A stretch of DNA of 64,000 nt, taken from Mycolicibacterium gilvum (GTDB taxonomy: Bacteria; Actinomycetota; Actinomycetes; Mycobacteriales; Mycobacteriaceae). The notes below the pieces were generated by a model that saw only the letters and a list, made by a program, of their open reading frames with translations, was not told the DNA's origin and made no database searches. Shown here piece by piece: positions 16,788 to 24,316 of the stretch (the stretch's first letter is position 1; each line of letters begins with the position of its first letter). The stretch spans positions 186,001-250,000 of the forward strand of contig NZ_UGQM01000001.1 in the NCBI RefSeq assembly GCF_900454025.1, written 5' to 3'. The translations under genes and the position numbers were made by a program.

Positions 16788-17342
16788 ATGACCGAGATTT
16801 TTCTGTCCATCCAGGTGAGTGTCGACGGCTACATCGCCGGACCCGACGGCGATCTGAGCTGGACCGACGTCGGCGACGACGACGTCGACGAGCTGATGGC
16901 CGAGCAGCTGCGCGGCATCGACGCGATGATCTTCGGACACACGTCCTACCGGCTGCTGGCGCCGTACTGGCAGGACGGCCCGACCGAACGCGCCGTCGAC
17001 CGTGAGCACACCCGGCTGATGAACACGGTGACCAAGCTGGTGCTTTCGCACGGCACGCCGGACCTGAGCTGGGGGCCGGCCGAGCGGATCGGCGCCGACC
17101 TGCCCGCCGAGATGGCGCGACTCAAGGACAGCGGCGGCAGAGCCGTCGCGGTCTTCGCCGGCGCCGAGACCGCCCGGACGCTGCTGCCCTACGTCGACGA
17201 GATCAGGCTGGTCGTCTATCCGGTCCTGCTGGGCTCGGGTCTCGCGCTGTTCGGTGAGCGGCGTCAACCGCTGAGCCTCGTCGGGGCCAGGGAGTTCCCG
17301 GCGTCCGGAGTCGTGCAGCTGCGCTACCGCCGCGGGAGCTGA
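16788..17342 (+). CDS. Dihydrofolate reductase-like (RibD C-terminal domain) protein
   Basis: This 184-residue protein has the DHFR/RibD_C fold pattern: IFLSIQVSVDGYIAGPDGDL at the start, MIFGHTSYRLLAPYW in the middle and RLVVYPVLLGSGLALFGE near the end. Such stand-alone proteins are NADPH-dependent reductases of uncertain substrate, usually not true folate reductases. It is divergent from zmp1. A second, distinct member starts at 63741. Confidence 0.82.
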   Translation: MTEIFLSIQVSVDGYIAGPDGDLSWTDVGDDDVDELMAEQLRGIDAMIFGHTSYRLLAPYWQDGPTERAVDREHTRLMNTVTKLVLSHGTPDLSWGPAERIGADLPAEMARLKDSGGRAVAVFAGAETARTLLPYVDEIRLVVYPVLLGSGLALFGERRQPLSLVGAREFPASGVVQLRYRRGS

Positions 17343-17367
17343 CCGGCACCCGGGTACCCTCACGCGC

Positions 17368-17973
17368 ATGCCCGATGACGAGCAGCCTTCCGACCCGGCG
17401 CCGGGGGGCGGTGTCTCCGGCGTCTCAGGTGTCTTCAGTGGCTACGGCGTCGCCTCCGCCGTTGCCGGGGTGGTGGCTGTCGTCGCCGTCGTTCTCGCGG
17501 GCCTCTTCTGGTCCGGCCACCGCGCCGACACCGACGAACTCCGGTACCGCACGCAGGTGCTGCAGACCGCGGCGGACTGGACGGGCATCCTGATCAACCT
17601 GAACAAGGACACCATCGAGGCCGACATGGCCAGGCTGCACGACGGCACCGTCGGCCGGCTCAACGCCGATTTCGAGAGCAGCATGGAGCCGTTCCGCACG
17701 CTGGTGCAGACACTGAAGTCGAGCACCACCGGGCAGGTCGACTCCGTCGCGATCGAGACCATCCATCACGACGACCCGGACGCGCCCGCGGCGCCGCCCG
17801 CCACGGACCTGACCGGGTTCTCGTCGCGCACTGACACCGTGATGGTGATCGCGACGTCGCTGTCGGAGAACTCGGGCACCGAGGCGCCGCAGACGGTGCG
17901 CTGGACGCTGCGCCTGGACGTCACCGACGTCGACGGCGCGCTGAAGGTGTCGCGGCTGGAGTCGGTGCGATGA
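17368..17973 (+). CDS. omamA: Mce-associated membrane protein, OmamA homologue
   Basis: This 201-residue protein is the positional and sequence match of Rv0199 (OmamA), which in M. tuberculosis stabilises the MceG ATPase and supports cholesterol uptake by Mce transporters. It has one transmembrane helix ([20 protein letters not shown], residues 27-48) and an extracytoplasmic Mam domain containing FESSMEPFRTLVQTLKSSTT. A TACCCT -10-like box (17355-17360) ends seven bases before the ATG, suggesting a leaderless transcript. It overlaps omamB by 4 bp (ATGA). Confidence 0.85.
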   Translation: MPDDEQPSDPAPGGGVSGVSGVFSGYGVASAVAGVVAVVAVVLAGLFWSGHRADTDELRYRTQVLQTAADWTGILINLNKDTIEADMARLHDGTVGRLNADFESSMEPFRTLVQTLKSSTTGQVDSVAIETIHHDDPDAPAAPPATDLTGFSSRTDTVMVIATSLSENSGTEAPQTVRWTLRLDVTDVDGALKVSRLESVR

Positions 17974-18659
17974 GGAACCGTTGGCGCGTCCTGGTTTTCG
18001 ACCTGCTCGCACCGGCCGCCGCGATCGCTGCGCTGGTGTACATCGGGGTTGCGCTGAGCTGGCCGCTGTGGTGGGTGGCGGTGTGCTCGGTGCTGTGCCT
18101 GCTGATCGTCGAGGGTGTCGTGGTCAACCTCGTGCTCGCACGCCGCGACGCGGTCACCGTCGGCACCGACGACGAGGGCCCCGGTCTGCGGCTCGCCGTG
18201 GCCGGGACCGCGGCGGCGGCGGTGGTCGCCGCGGCCGTCGTCGGTTACGTGTCCTGGACTGTCCCCGACCGCGTCCTGCGCGACGACACCGCCGAGGTGG
18301 CCGGCATCGCCAGCAGTGTCGCCGAGGCATCGGCGACCTTCACCCCGCAGAACCCCACCGGATCCATCGACCGGGCAGCGGCGATGATGTCGGCCGCCAG
18401 CGCCGAGCGGTTCAAGAGCGAATTCGCCGCCGTGGCCGAGGATCTCGGAAGCAGAAACGTGTCGGCCCAGGCCCGCACCGTCTCCGCCGGCGTCGAGGCC
18501 ATCGGTCCGGATGCCGCCAGCGTCGCGGTCATCCTGCGCGGAACGCAGTCAGCGCCCGGCCGGCGGCCCGACACCGCGGTGCTGGCGCTGCGCGTCGCGC
18601 TGTCGAAGACCGACGGGCGGTGGGTCGTCGAGGACGTGTCGCCGATCCACTCCCGGTAG
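17970..18659 (+). CDS. omamB: Mce-associated membrane protein, OmamB-like
   Basis: This 229-residue protein corresponds to Rv0200 (OmamB) by position. It has three hydrophobic helices (residues about 8-28, 30-56 and 74-95) and an extracytoplasmic Mam-like domain (MMSAASAERFKSEFAAVAED). In M. tuberculosis OmamB is linked to Mce lipid import through LucA. The start ATG overlaps the omamA stop. In M. tuberculosis the next gene is Rv0201c, whereas here three extra genes follow on the same strand. Confidence 0.82.
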   Translation: MRNRWRVLVFDLLAPAAAIAALVYIGVALSWPLWWVAVCSVLCLLIVEGVVVNLVLARRDAVTVGTDDEGPGLRLAVAGTAAAAVVAAAVVGYVSWTVPDRVLRDDTAEVAGIASSVAEASATFTPQNPTGSIDRAAAMMSAASAERFKSEFAAVAEDLGSRNVSAQARTVSAGVEAIGPDAASVAVILRGTQSAPGRRPDTAVLALRVALSKTDGRWVVEDVSPIHSR

Positions 18660-18670
18660 GCCCCGCGCGA

Positions 18671-20251
18671 GTGCTTCGGGGGGACGGACCGGGCCCGGCC
18701 CGGCAGTGGAGCGCCGACGCCGTCGTGGTCGGTGTGCTGGCGTTCGCGCTCGGCGTCGCGGCCGCCTTCCGCCCGTCGCTGTGGGTCGACGAGGCCGCAA
18801 CGCTGTCGGCCGCGACGCGCCCGGTGGACGCGCTGTGGACGCTCGTGCACCACGTCGACGCCGTGCACGGCCTCTACTACCTGCTGTTGCGGGGCTGGTT
18901 CGAGATCGTGCCGGTCACGGAGTTCTGGGCCCGTGTCCCCAGTGCGCTCATGGTGGGTGTCGCAGCGGCAGGCACCTGCGTGCTCGGCTCCCGGTTGTCG
19001 GGCCGGAAGGTCGGGATCGCGGCCGGGGTGGTGTTCGCGGTGCTGCCCCGCACCACGTGGGCCGCCGTGGAGGCGCGGCCCTACGCGCTGTCGATGGCGT
19101 GCGCGGTGTGGCTCACCGTGCTGTTCGTGGCGGCCGTGCGCCGCGGCGGACGGCGATGGTGGCTCGGCTACAGCGCGGCGCTCGTCGGCGCGGTCACCGT
19201 GAACGTGATGGTGGTGCTGATCCTCGCCGGGCACGCGGCGATGCTGGCGGCGACGAGGCCCGACCGGCGCACCGTGCGGGCCTGGCTGGTCACGGTCGTC
19301 GTCGCATCGGTCGCGCTGATCCCGCTGTTCGTCGTCCTGCTGTCCCAGCACGCCCAGATCGCGTGGATCTGGCCGGTGGGGCCGGTGACGCTGGGCCAGA
19401 TCGCCGGCGAGCAGTACTTCCCGTCGGTGTACTCCGACAGCGTGCGCGCCGTCGGACCGGACCAGCAGCAGTTCAGCGCCGAGCAGCTGCGTGTCGCGAT
19501 GTCGGCGTGGGCGCGGGTGGCGCCGCTGATCGTGGTGATCGTGATCGTGGCCGCGCTGGCGGTGCGCGCCCGTCGCCGCCACGGTGCCCTCATCGAAAAC
19601 CCCTCGGGCACCAGGGTTCTGGTGTTCGGCGCGGTGGCGTGGATCGTCGTTCCGACCGTCGTGCTGCTCGGGTACTCGGTGCTGGTGCGGCCGCTGTACC
19701 AGCCGCACTACCTGACGTTCACCACGCCGGCGCTCGCACTGCTGATCGGGCTGTGCGTGGTGACCCTGTGCCGGGACGACACCCGGCGGCTGACCGCGAC
19801 CCTGGCGGTGCTCGCCGTCGCCGCGGCGCCGAACTACCTCGCGCAGCGCGGGCCCTACGCCAAATACGGGTCGGACTACAGCCAGGTCGCGGAGCTGCTG
19901 GCCCGCGAATCCGGACCCCGCGACTGCGTCGTCGTCGACGACCGCACGGCCCCGTCGGTGCCCCATGCGATCGAGGGCGCCCGCCGGGCGCATCCCGTCG
20001 CCGCGCGCGACCTAGGGCTCGCCCCGCCCGAGCGCACCGCACTGTTCTCCGCGCGGGAACCGCTCGGCGTCCGCGCCGACGACCTGCGCACCTGCGCGGT
20101 GCTGTGGACCATCGGCGATGCGGCCCCGGGTTCGCCGGCCGACGCCCCCGTGGACCGGGTCGCGCGCGTACAGGGATTCGTGCCCGCCGAACGGTGGCGG
20201 TTCAACCAGACCGAGGTGGTGCGATCGGTGCCGGCCGGCGCGCGTTCGTGA
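18671..20251 (+). CDS. GT-C-type polytopic membrane glycosyltransferase
   Basis: This is a roughly 526-residue membrane protein with about nine transmembrane helices and an early acidic motif, RPSLWVDEAATLSAATRP, in the first extracytoplasmic loop. Such an Asp-Glu pair in loop 1 is the catalytic hallmark of GT-C enzymes (GT39-like), which use polyprenyl-phosphate sugars. The C-terminal 150 residues form a soluble extracytoplasmic domain. The GTG at 18671, 11 bp after omamB, is the best start but is uncertain because no strong ribosome-binding site is seen. Donor is probably decaprenyl-phospho-mannose or -arabinose; acceptor is unknown. It leads a GT/MmpL/GT module. Confidence 0.75.
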   Translation: MLRGDGPGPARQWSADAVVVGVLAFALGVAAAFRPSLWVDEAATLSAATRPVDALWTLVHHVDAVHGLYYLLLRGWFEIVPVTEFWARVPSALMVGVAAAGTCVLGSRLSGRKVGIAAGVVFAVLPRTTWAAVEARPYALSMACAVWLTVLFVAAVRRGGRRWWLGYSAALVGAVTVNVMVVLILAGHAAMLAATRPDRRTVRAWLVTVVVASVALIPLFVVLLSQHAQIAWIWPVGPVTLGQIAGEQYFPSVYSDSVRAVGPDQQQFSAEQLRVAMSAWARVAPLIVVIVIVAALAVRARRRHGALIENPSGTRVLVFGAVAWIVVPTVVLLGYSVLVRPLYQPHYLTFTTPALALLIGLCVVTLCRDDTRRLTATLAVLAVAAAPNYLAQRGPYAKYGSDYSQVAELLARESGPRDCVVVDDRTAPSVPHAIEGARRAHPVAARDLGLAPPERTALFSAREPLGVRADDLRTCAVLWTIGDAAPGSPADAPVDRVARVQGFVPAERWRFNQTEVVRSVPAGARS

Positions 20252-20366
20252 CGGACGCGTTCATGACGGATCGGTGACGGTGCGGGCCGCGAGCCGTCAT
20301 GACGCCGCGGGTGGGTAACCACGTGTGGTTCCGTTGTCGTCGAGCCCGCATTGTCATGAGGTCGGA

Positions 20367-22562
20367 GTGTTGTCACGCTGTGCACGATGGGCGCTGGAAG
20401 CGCCCAGACGCGTCGTCGTGTGCATCGCGCTGCTGACGGTGGCGGCCGGCATCATCGGGTTCCCCGTGGTGTCGCACCTGTCGGCCGGCGGGTTCGCCGA
20501 CCCCGGTGCGGAGTCCTCGCAGGCGAACCGGGTGCTGTCGGAGAAGTTCGGCAAGGGCGACGTCCAGCTGATCCTGGTGGTCTCCGGCGGCGAGGGTGAC
20601 GGTGAAGCCACCGCCGCCGAAGGCCGGCGAATCGTCGATCTCCTCGCAGGCAGCCCGAATGTGCTGGGCGTGCTGTCGCCGTGGACGTCGCCGCCCGAGA
20701 TGGCGGCGGGACTGCGCAGCGCCGACGGGCGGGCCGACCTGATCGTCGCCGACCTGAGGGGCGGGGAGAGCGATGGACCCGGCTACGCGCGGGAACTGGT
20801 GGAGCGCATCGACGCCGACCTCGCGGCCGGCGGGTCGTCGGTGTCGGTCACCCCGGGCGGCTCGGCGATGGTCTTCGACCAGATCACCACGCAGACACTG
20901 CGTGACGTGCTCATCATGGAGTCGATCGCGGTGCCACTGAGCCTCGCGGTGCTGGTCTGGGTGTTCGGCGGGCTGTTGGTGGCGGCACTGCCGGTGCTGG
21001 TCGCGGTGGTCGCGATCGTCGCGACGATGGCGGTGCTGCGGCTCATCGCGATGGGGACCGATGTGTCGATCTTCGCGCTGAACCTCGCGTCGGCGCTCGG
21101 GCTGGCGCTCGCGATCGACTACACGCTGTTGATCGTCAGCCGGTTCCGCGACGAGATGACACTCGACCACGACCGGTCGCGAGCACTGCGCACCACGATG
21201 GCCACGGCCGGACGCACCATCGTGTTCTCGGCGCTGACCGTCGCGCTGTCGATGTCGACGCTGGTCCTGTTCGACGTGCCGTTCCTGCGATCGTTCGGCT
21301 ACGCCGGGGTCGCCACCGTGGTGCTGTGCGCCGTTGCGGCGCTGGTCTTCTCACCGGCGTTGATGGTGCTGCTGGGTGATCGTCTGATGAGACGGCCCGG
21401 CCGGCACCGTGCGGACGGCGACGGCCGGGACGCGGTGCACCACCGATTCTGGTTCCGCAGCACGCAGTTCGTGCTGCGGCATGCACTTCCGGTGGGCCTG
21501 GCCGGTTCGGCGCTGCTGGTGTGCGCCGGCCTGCCGTTCCTCGGCGTGAAATGGGGCTACCCCGACGACCGGGTGCTGCCGGCTTCCGCGTCGGCGCATC
21601 AGGTCGGTGATCAGCTGCGCGAGCAGTTCGTCGGCCTCTCCGGCACCGAGACCACCGTCGTCGTCCCCGATGCCAGCGGGATCAGCGACGCGGACTGGGA
21701 GCGCTATGCGACCGACCTGTCGCGCGTCCCCGACGTCACCGCCGTCGCGGCTCCGGCGGGCACCTTCGTCGACGGCAGACCGGCCGGACCCGCCGCCGTC
21801 GGCGCCGAGATCGCCGACGGCAGTGCCTATCTCACCGTCACCGGAAGTGCGGCGCTGTTCTCGGCGGAGTCGGAGAACCAGTTGGCCGACTTGAAGGCGG
21901 TGCCCGGCCCCGGCGGGCGGGACGTGGTGATGACCGGGGCGGCCGCGGTCAACCGCGACAGCATCGACTCGATCGCCGAGAAACTCCCGACGGTCCTGGG
22001 CCTGACCGCGGCGGTGATCTTCGTCGTGTTGTTCGCCCTCACCCGCAGCGTCGTCCTTCCTCTCAAAGCCCTTGTACTGAACGGACTCTCACTCACCGCG
22101 GCATTCGGCGCCCTGGTCTGGATATTCCAGGACGGGCACCTCGGGGCGTTCGGGACGACGCCGACGGGGACCCTGGTCGCCACCATCCCGGTGCTGTTGT
22201 TCTGCATCGCGTTCGGACTGTCGATGGACTACGAGGTCTTCCTGCTCGCCCGTATCCGCGAGTTCTGGCTGCGCAGCGGCCGATCGGCCGCCGACCTCGA
22301 CCGCAGCGTCGTCCTCGGCCTCGCCTACACCGGCCGTGTCGTCACCGCGGCGGCGCTGATCATGACGATCTCGTTCGCCGGGCTGATCGCCGCGCAGGTG
22401 TCCTTCATGCGCATGTTCGGTGTCGGACTCGTCCTCGCGGTGCTCGTCGACGCCACCCTCGTCCGGATGGTGCTGCTGCCCGCGTACATGAAACTGCTGG
22501 GCCGGTTCAACTGGTGGGCGCCGCGCCTGCCGACCCGTGCCGTGGTGCGGGAGCGTGTGTGA
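20367..22562 (+). CDS. MmpL-family RND lipid transporter (third MmpL of the locus)
   Basis: This is a 731-residue RND protein with two repeats of one plus five transmembrane helices and two periplasmic porter domains. Proton-relay Asp-Tyr pairs are present in TM4 (LALAIDYTLLIVSRFRDE) and TM10 (AFGLSMDYEVFLLARIRE). There is no long C-terminal tail. The GTG at 20367 follows a GAGG box. It differs from MmpL3 and MmpL11 and resembles the shorter MmpL/YdfJ-type transporters. Its stop overlaps the start of a GT1 glycosyltransferase (TGATG), so a glycosylated lipid is the likely cargo. Confidence 0.88.
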   Translation: MLSRCARWALEAPRRVVVCIALLTVAAGIIGFPVVSHLSAGGFADPGAESSQANRVLSEKFGKGDVQLILVVSGGEGDGEATAAEGRRIVDLLAGSPNVLGVLSPWTSPPEMAAGLRSADGRADLIVADLRGGESDGPGYARELVERIDADLAAGGSSVSVTPGGSAMVFDQITTQTLRDVLIMESIAVPLSLAVLVWVFGGLLVAALPVLVAVVAIVATMAVLRLIAMGTDVSIFALNLASALGLALAIDYTLLIVSRFRDEMTLDHDRSRALRTTMATAGRTIVFSALTVALSMSTLVLFDVPFLRSFGYAGVATVVLCAVAALVFSPALMVLLGDRLMRRPGRHRADGDGRDAVHHRFWFRSTQFVLRHALPVGLAGSALLVCAGLPFLGVKWGYPDDRVLPASASAHQVGDQLREQFVGLSGTETTVVVPDASGISDADWERYATDLSRVPDVTAVAAPAGTFVDGRPAGPAAVGAEIADGSAYLTVTGSAALFSAESENQLADLKAVPGPGGRDVVMTGAAAVNRDSIDSIAEKLPTVLGLTAAVIFVVLFALTRSVVLPLKALVLNGLSLTAAFGALVWIFQDGHLGAFGTTPTGTLVATIPVLLFCIAFGLSMDYEVFLLARIREFWLRSGRSAADLDRSVVLGLAYTGRVVTAAALIMTISFAGLIAAQVSFMRMFGVGLVLAVLVDATLVRMVLLPAYMKLLGRFNWWAPRLPTRAVVRERV

Positions 22563-23806
22563 TGGCGGTGATCCTGGCCTACACCGCGCCCGCGCTCGGG
22601 CACCTGTTCCCGTTCTGTGCGGTACTGCAGGAACTCGCGCGCCGAGGCCACGACATCCACGTCCGCACCCTGGCCGCCGGACTGCAGATCTGCCGGGACG
22701 AAGGATTCACCGCCGCCGCCGTCGACCCGCGCATCGAGGCGATCCAGGCCGACGACACCCTGACCGGGACCGTGCGCGCGGCAGCCGACACCGTCGAAGT
22801 ACTCACCGCGCGAGCACCTTTGGAGGTCGCCGACCTGCTGTCCGCGGTCGAGTCCGTGCAGCCGGATGTCGTGATCGTGGACGCGAACTGCTGGGGTGCG
22901 ATGTCGGTCGCCGAGACGCTGGGACGGCCGTGGGTGGTGCTCTCGCCGTTCACGCCGTATCTGCGCTCGCCCGGGGCCCCGCCGTTCGGTCCGGGCGCCA
23001 CGCCGTGGCCGGGACCGCTGGGAAGGATCCGTGACTGGGGCATCGGGCTGGTCACCACGGCGGTGTTCGACCGGCCGTTCGCCCGTCAGATCGCACCGCT
23101 GCGCCGTGCGCTGGGGCTGACGCCGGTGCGTACCGCCGGCGACCTGCTGTTGCGCGCCCCCGCAGTGCTGGTCGCGACGGGCAAGCCACTGGAGTACCCG
23201 CACACCGACTGGGGCGAGACGGTCACCATGATCGGCCCGGCCGTCTTCGAACCCCGTGTGGCGCAACGACTTTCGTGGCTGGACCAGATCGACGACCCGA
23301 TCGTGCTGGTCACCACGTCCTCGGTCGGGCAGTCGGACGCGGCGCTGGTCGAGACGGCCGTCGAGGCATTGCGCGACGAACCCGTCCACCTCGTCGTGAC
23401 GGCACCCACCGGTGACGTCGACGTGATGACGCGGCCCGGCGTCACCCAGGTCCGGTTCGCCCCGCACTCGATGCTGCTCGAACACGCCGTCTGCGTGATC
23501 ACCCACGGCGGGATGGGGGTCACCCAGAAGGCGCTCGCCCGAGGGGTTCCGGTCTGCGTGGTCCCGTTCGGTCGCGACCAGTTCGAGGTGGCCCGCCGGG
23601 TGGAACTCGCGGGATGCGGCACCAGGCTGCCTGCCGGCAAGCTCAGCGTCGGGCGGCTGCGCACCGCGGTGAAGACCGCCGCGACGATGACCGGCGGCGC
23701 GGCACGGGTGGCCGCGGGATTCGCCGCGACCGGCGGCGTGGCCCGCGGCGCGGACGTGGTGGAGAGCCGTCTGGTGGCGCGGTGCGCGCTGCCCGAGGAG
23801 CAGTAG
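22562..23806 (+). CDS. GT1 (UGT-like) glycosyltransferase
   Basis: This 414-residue GT-B enzyme has the N-terminal GHLFPFCAVLQELARRGHDI segment and the UGT donor-binding signature THGGMGVTQKALARGVPVCV followed by PFGRDQFEVARRVE. The family includes the glycopeptidolipid and phenolic glycolipid glycosyltransferases of mycobacteria. Translation is coupled to the MmpL gene (shared A in TGATG). The expected role is cytoplasmic addition of a sugar to a lipid that the MmpL then exports. The exact sugar cannot be read from sequence. Confidence 0.87.
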   Translation: MAVILAYTAPALGHLFPFCAVLQELARRGHDIHVRTLAAGLQICRDEGFTAAAVDPRIEAIQADDTLTGTVRAAADTVEVLTARAPLEVADLLSAVESVQPDVVIVDANCWGAMSVAETLGRPWVVLSPFTPYLRSPGAPPFGPGATPWPGPLGRIRDWGIGLVTTAVFDRPFARQIAPLRRALGLTPVRTAGDLLLRAPAVLVATGKPLEYPHTDWGETVTMIGPAVFEPRVAQRLSWLDQIDDPIVLVTTSSVGQSDAALVETAVEALRDEPVHLVVTAPTGDVDVMTRPGVTQVRFAPHSMLLEHAVCVITHGGMGVTQKALARGVPVCVVPFGRDQFEVARRVELAGCGTRLPAGKLSVGRLRTAVKTAATMTGGAARVAAGFAATGGVARGADVVESRLVARCALPEEQ

Positions 23807-23809
23807 CCG

Positions 23810-24316
23810 CTATGAGGGTGGGCGCTGAGCCCGCATGCGGGCGAACCGGTCCGAGAGCCGTCCCATCCGGATCATCAGCGACGCGGCGGGGCTGACGGAG
23901 CCCTGCAGATACGTCGCGAAGTCGTCGGCGGGCACCCCGATGCGGGACGCGAACTCCTGTTCGCCGAGCCCGGAGCGCTCCAGCAGCAGGCGGACGTGGC
24001 GGGCCACCTCGGCGCACTCGTTGGCCTCGAGGTGTTCGCGGGTCCGGGTGAGCACCTCGGCCATCGCCTTCGACACGCCGTACGGCCGCGCGGTCTCGAG
24101 GACCTCCTCGACCTGGCGGGCGGTGCGCCCGTACGGGTCCCGCTTGATCGCCACGACGATGCGCTGCCACACGCTGAGGTCATCGCCCTCCAGCGCGGCG
24201 CGGATCGCGGCGGTCGGCCAGAACTCGACCGGCCGGGTGTCGGCGGGCGGGGGAGTCGCGCTCTCGGCGCCGGTGTCGCGCCGGGTCTGCGGGGTCTGGG
24301 ACACGCCCGGGGTCAC
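23810..24316 (-). CDS. Rv0201c-like protein with XRE-type helix-turn-helix region
   Basis: This is a 168-residue protein. The C-terminal half looks like a Cro/C1-type DNA-binding fold (LLLERSGLGEQEFASRIGVP, then SPAASLMIRMGRLSDRFARM). The N-terminal third is Pro/Thr-rich. The GTG start overlaps the mmpL11 stop by 4 bp, so it is the distal gene of the mmpL11 transcript, as Rv0201c is in M. tuberculosis. It may regulate or respond to the MmpL11 operon. Function is not established. Confidence 0.75.
   Translation of the reverse strand: MTPGVSQTPQTRRDTGAESATPPPADTRPVEFWPTAAIRAALEGDDLSVWQRIVVAIKRDPYGRTARQVEEVLETARPYGVSKAMAEVLTRTREHLEANECAEVARHVRLLLERSGLGEQEFASRIGVPADDFATYLQGSVSPAASLMIRMGRLSDRFARMRAQRPPS

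Noticed and set aside
16725..17369. N-terminal extension of Zmp1 to 881 residues
   Set aside because: It overlaps the DHFR-like gene on the other strand and exceeds the known family length. The GTG at 16724 gives the usual size.
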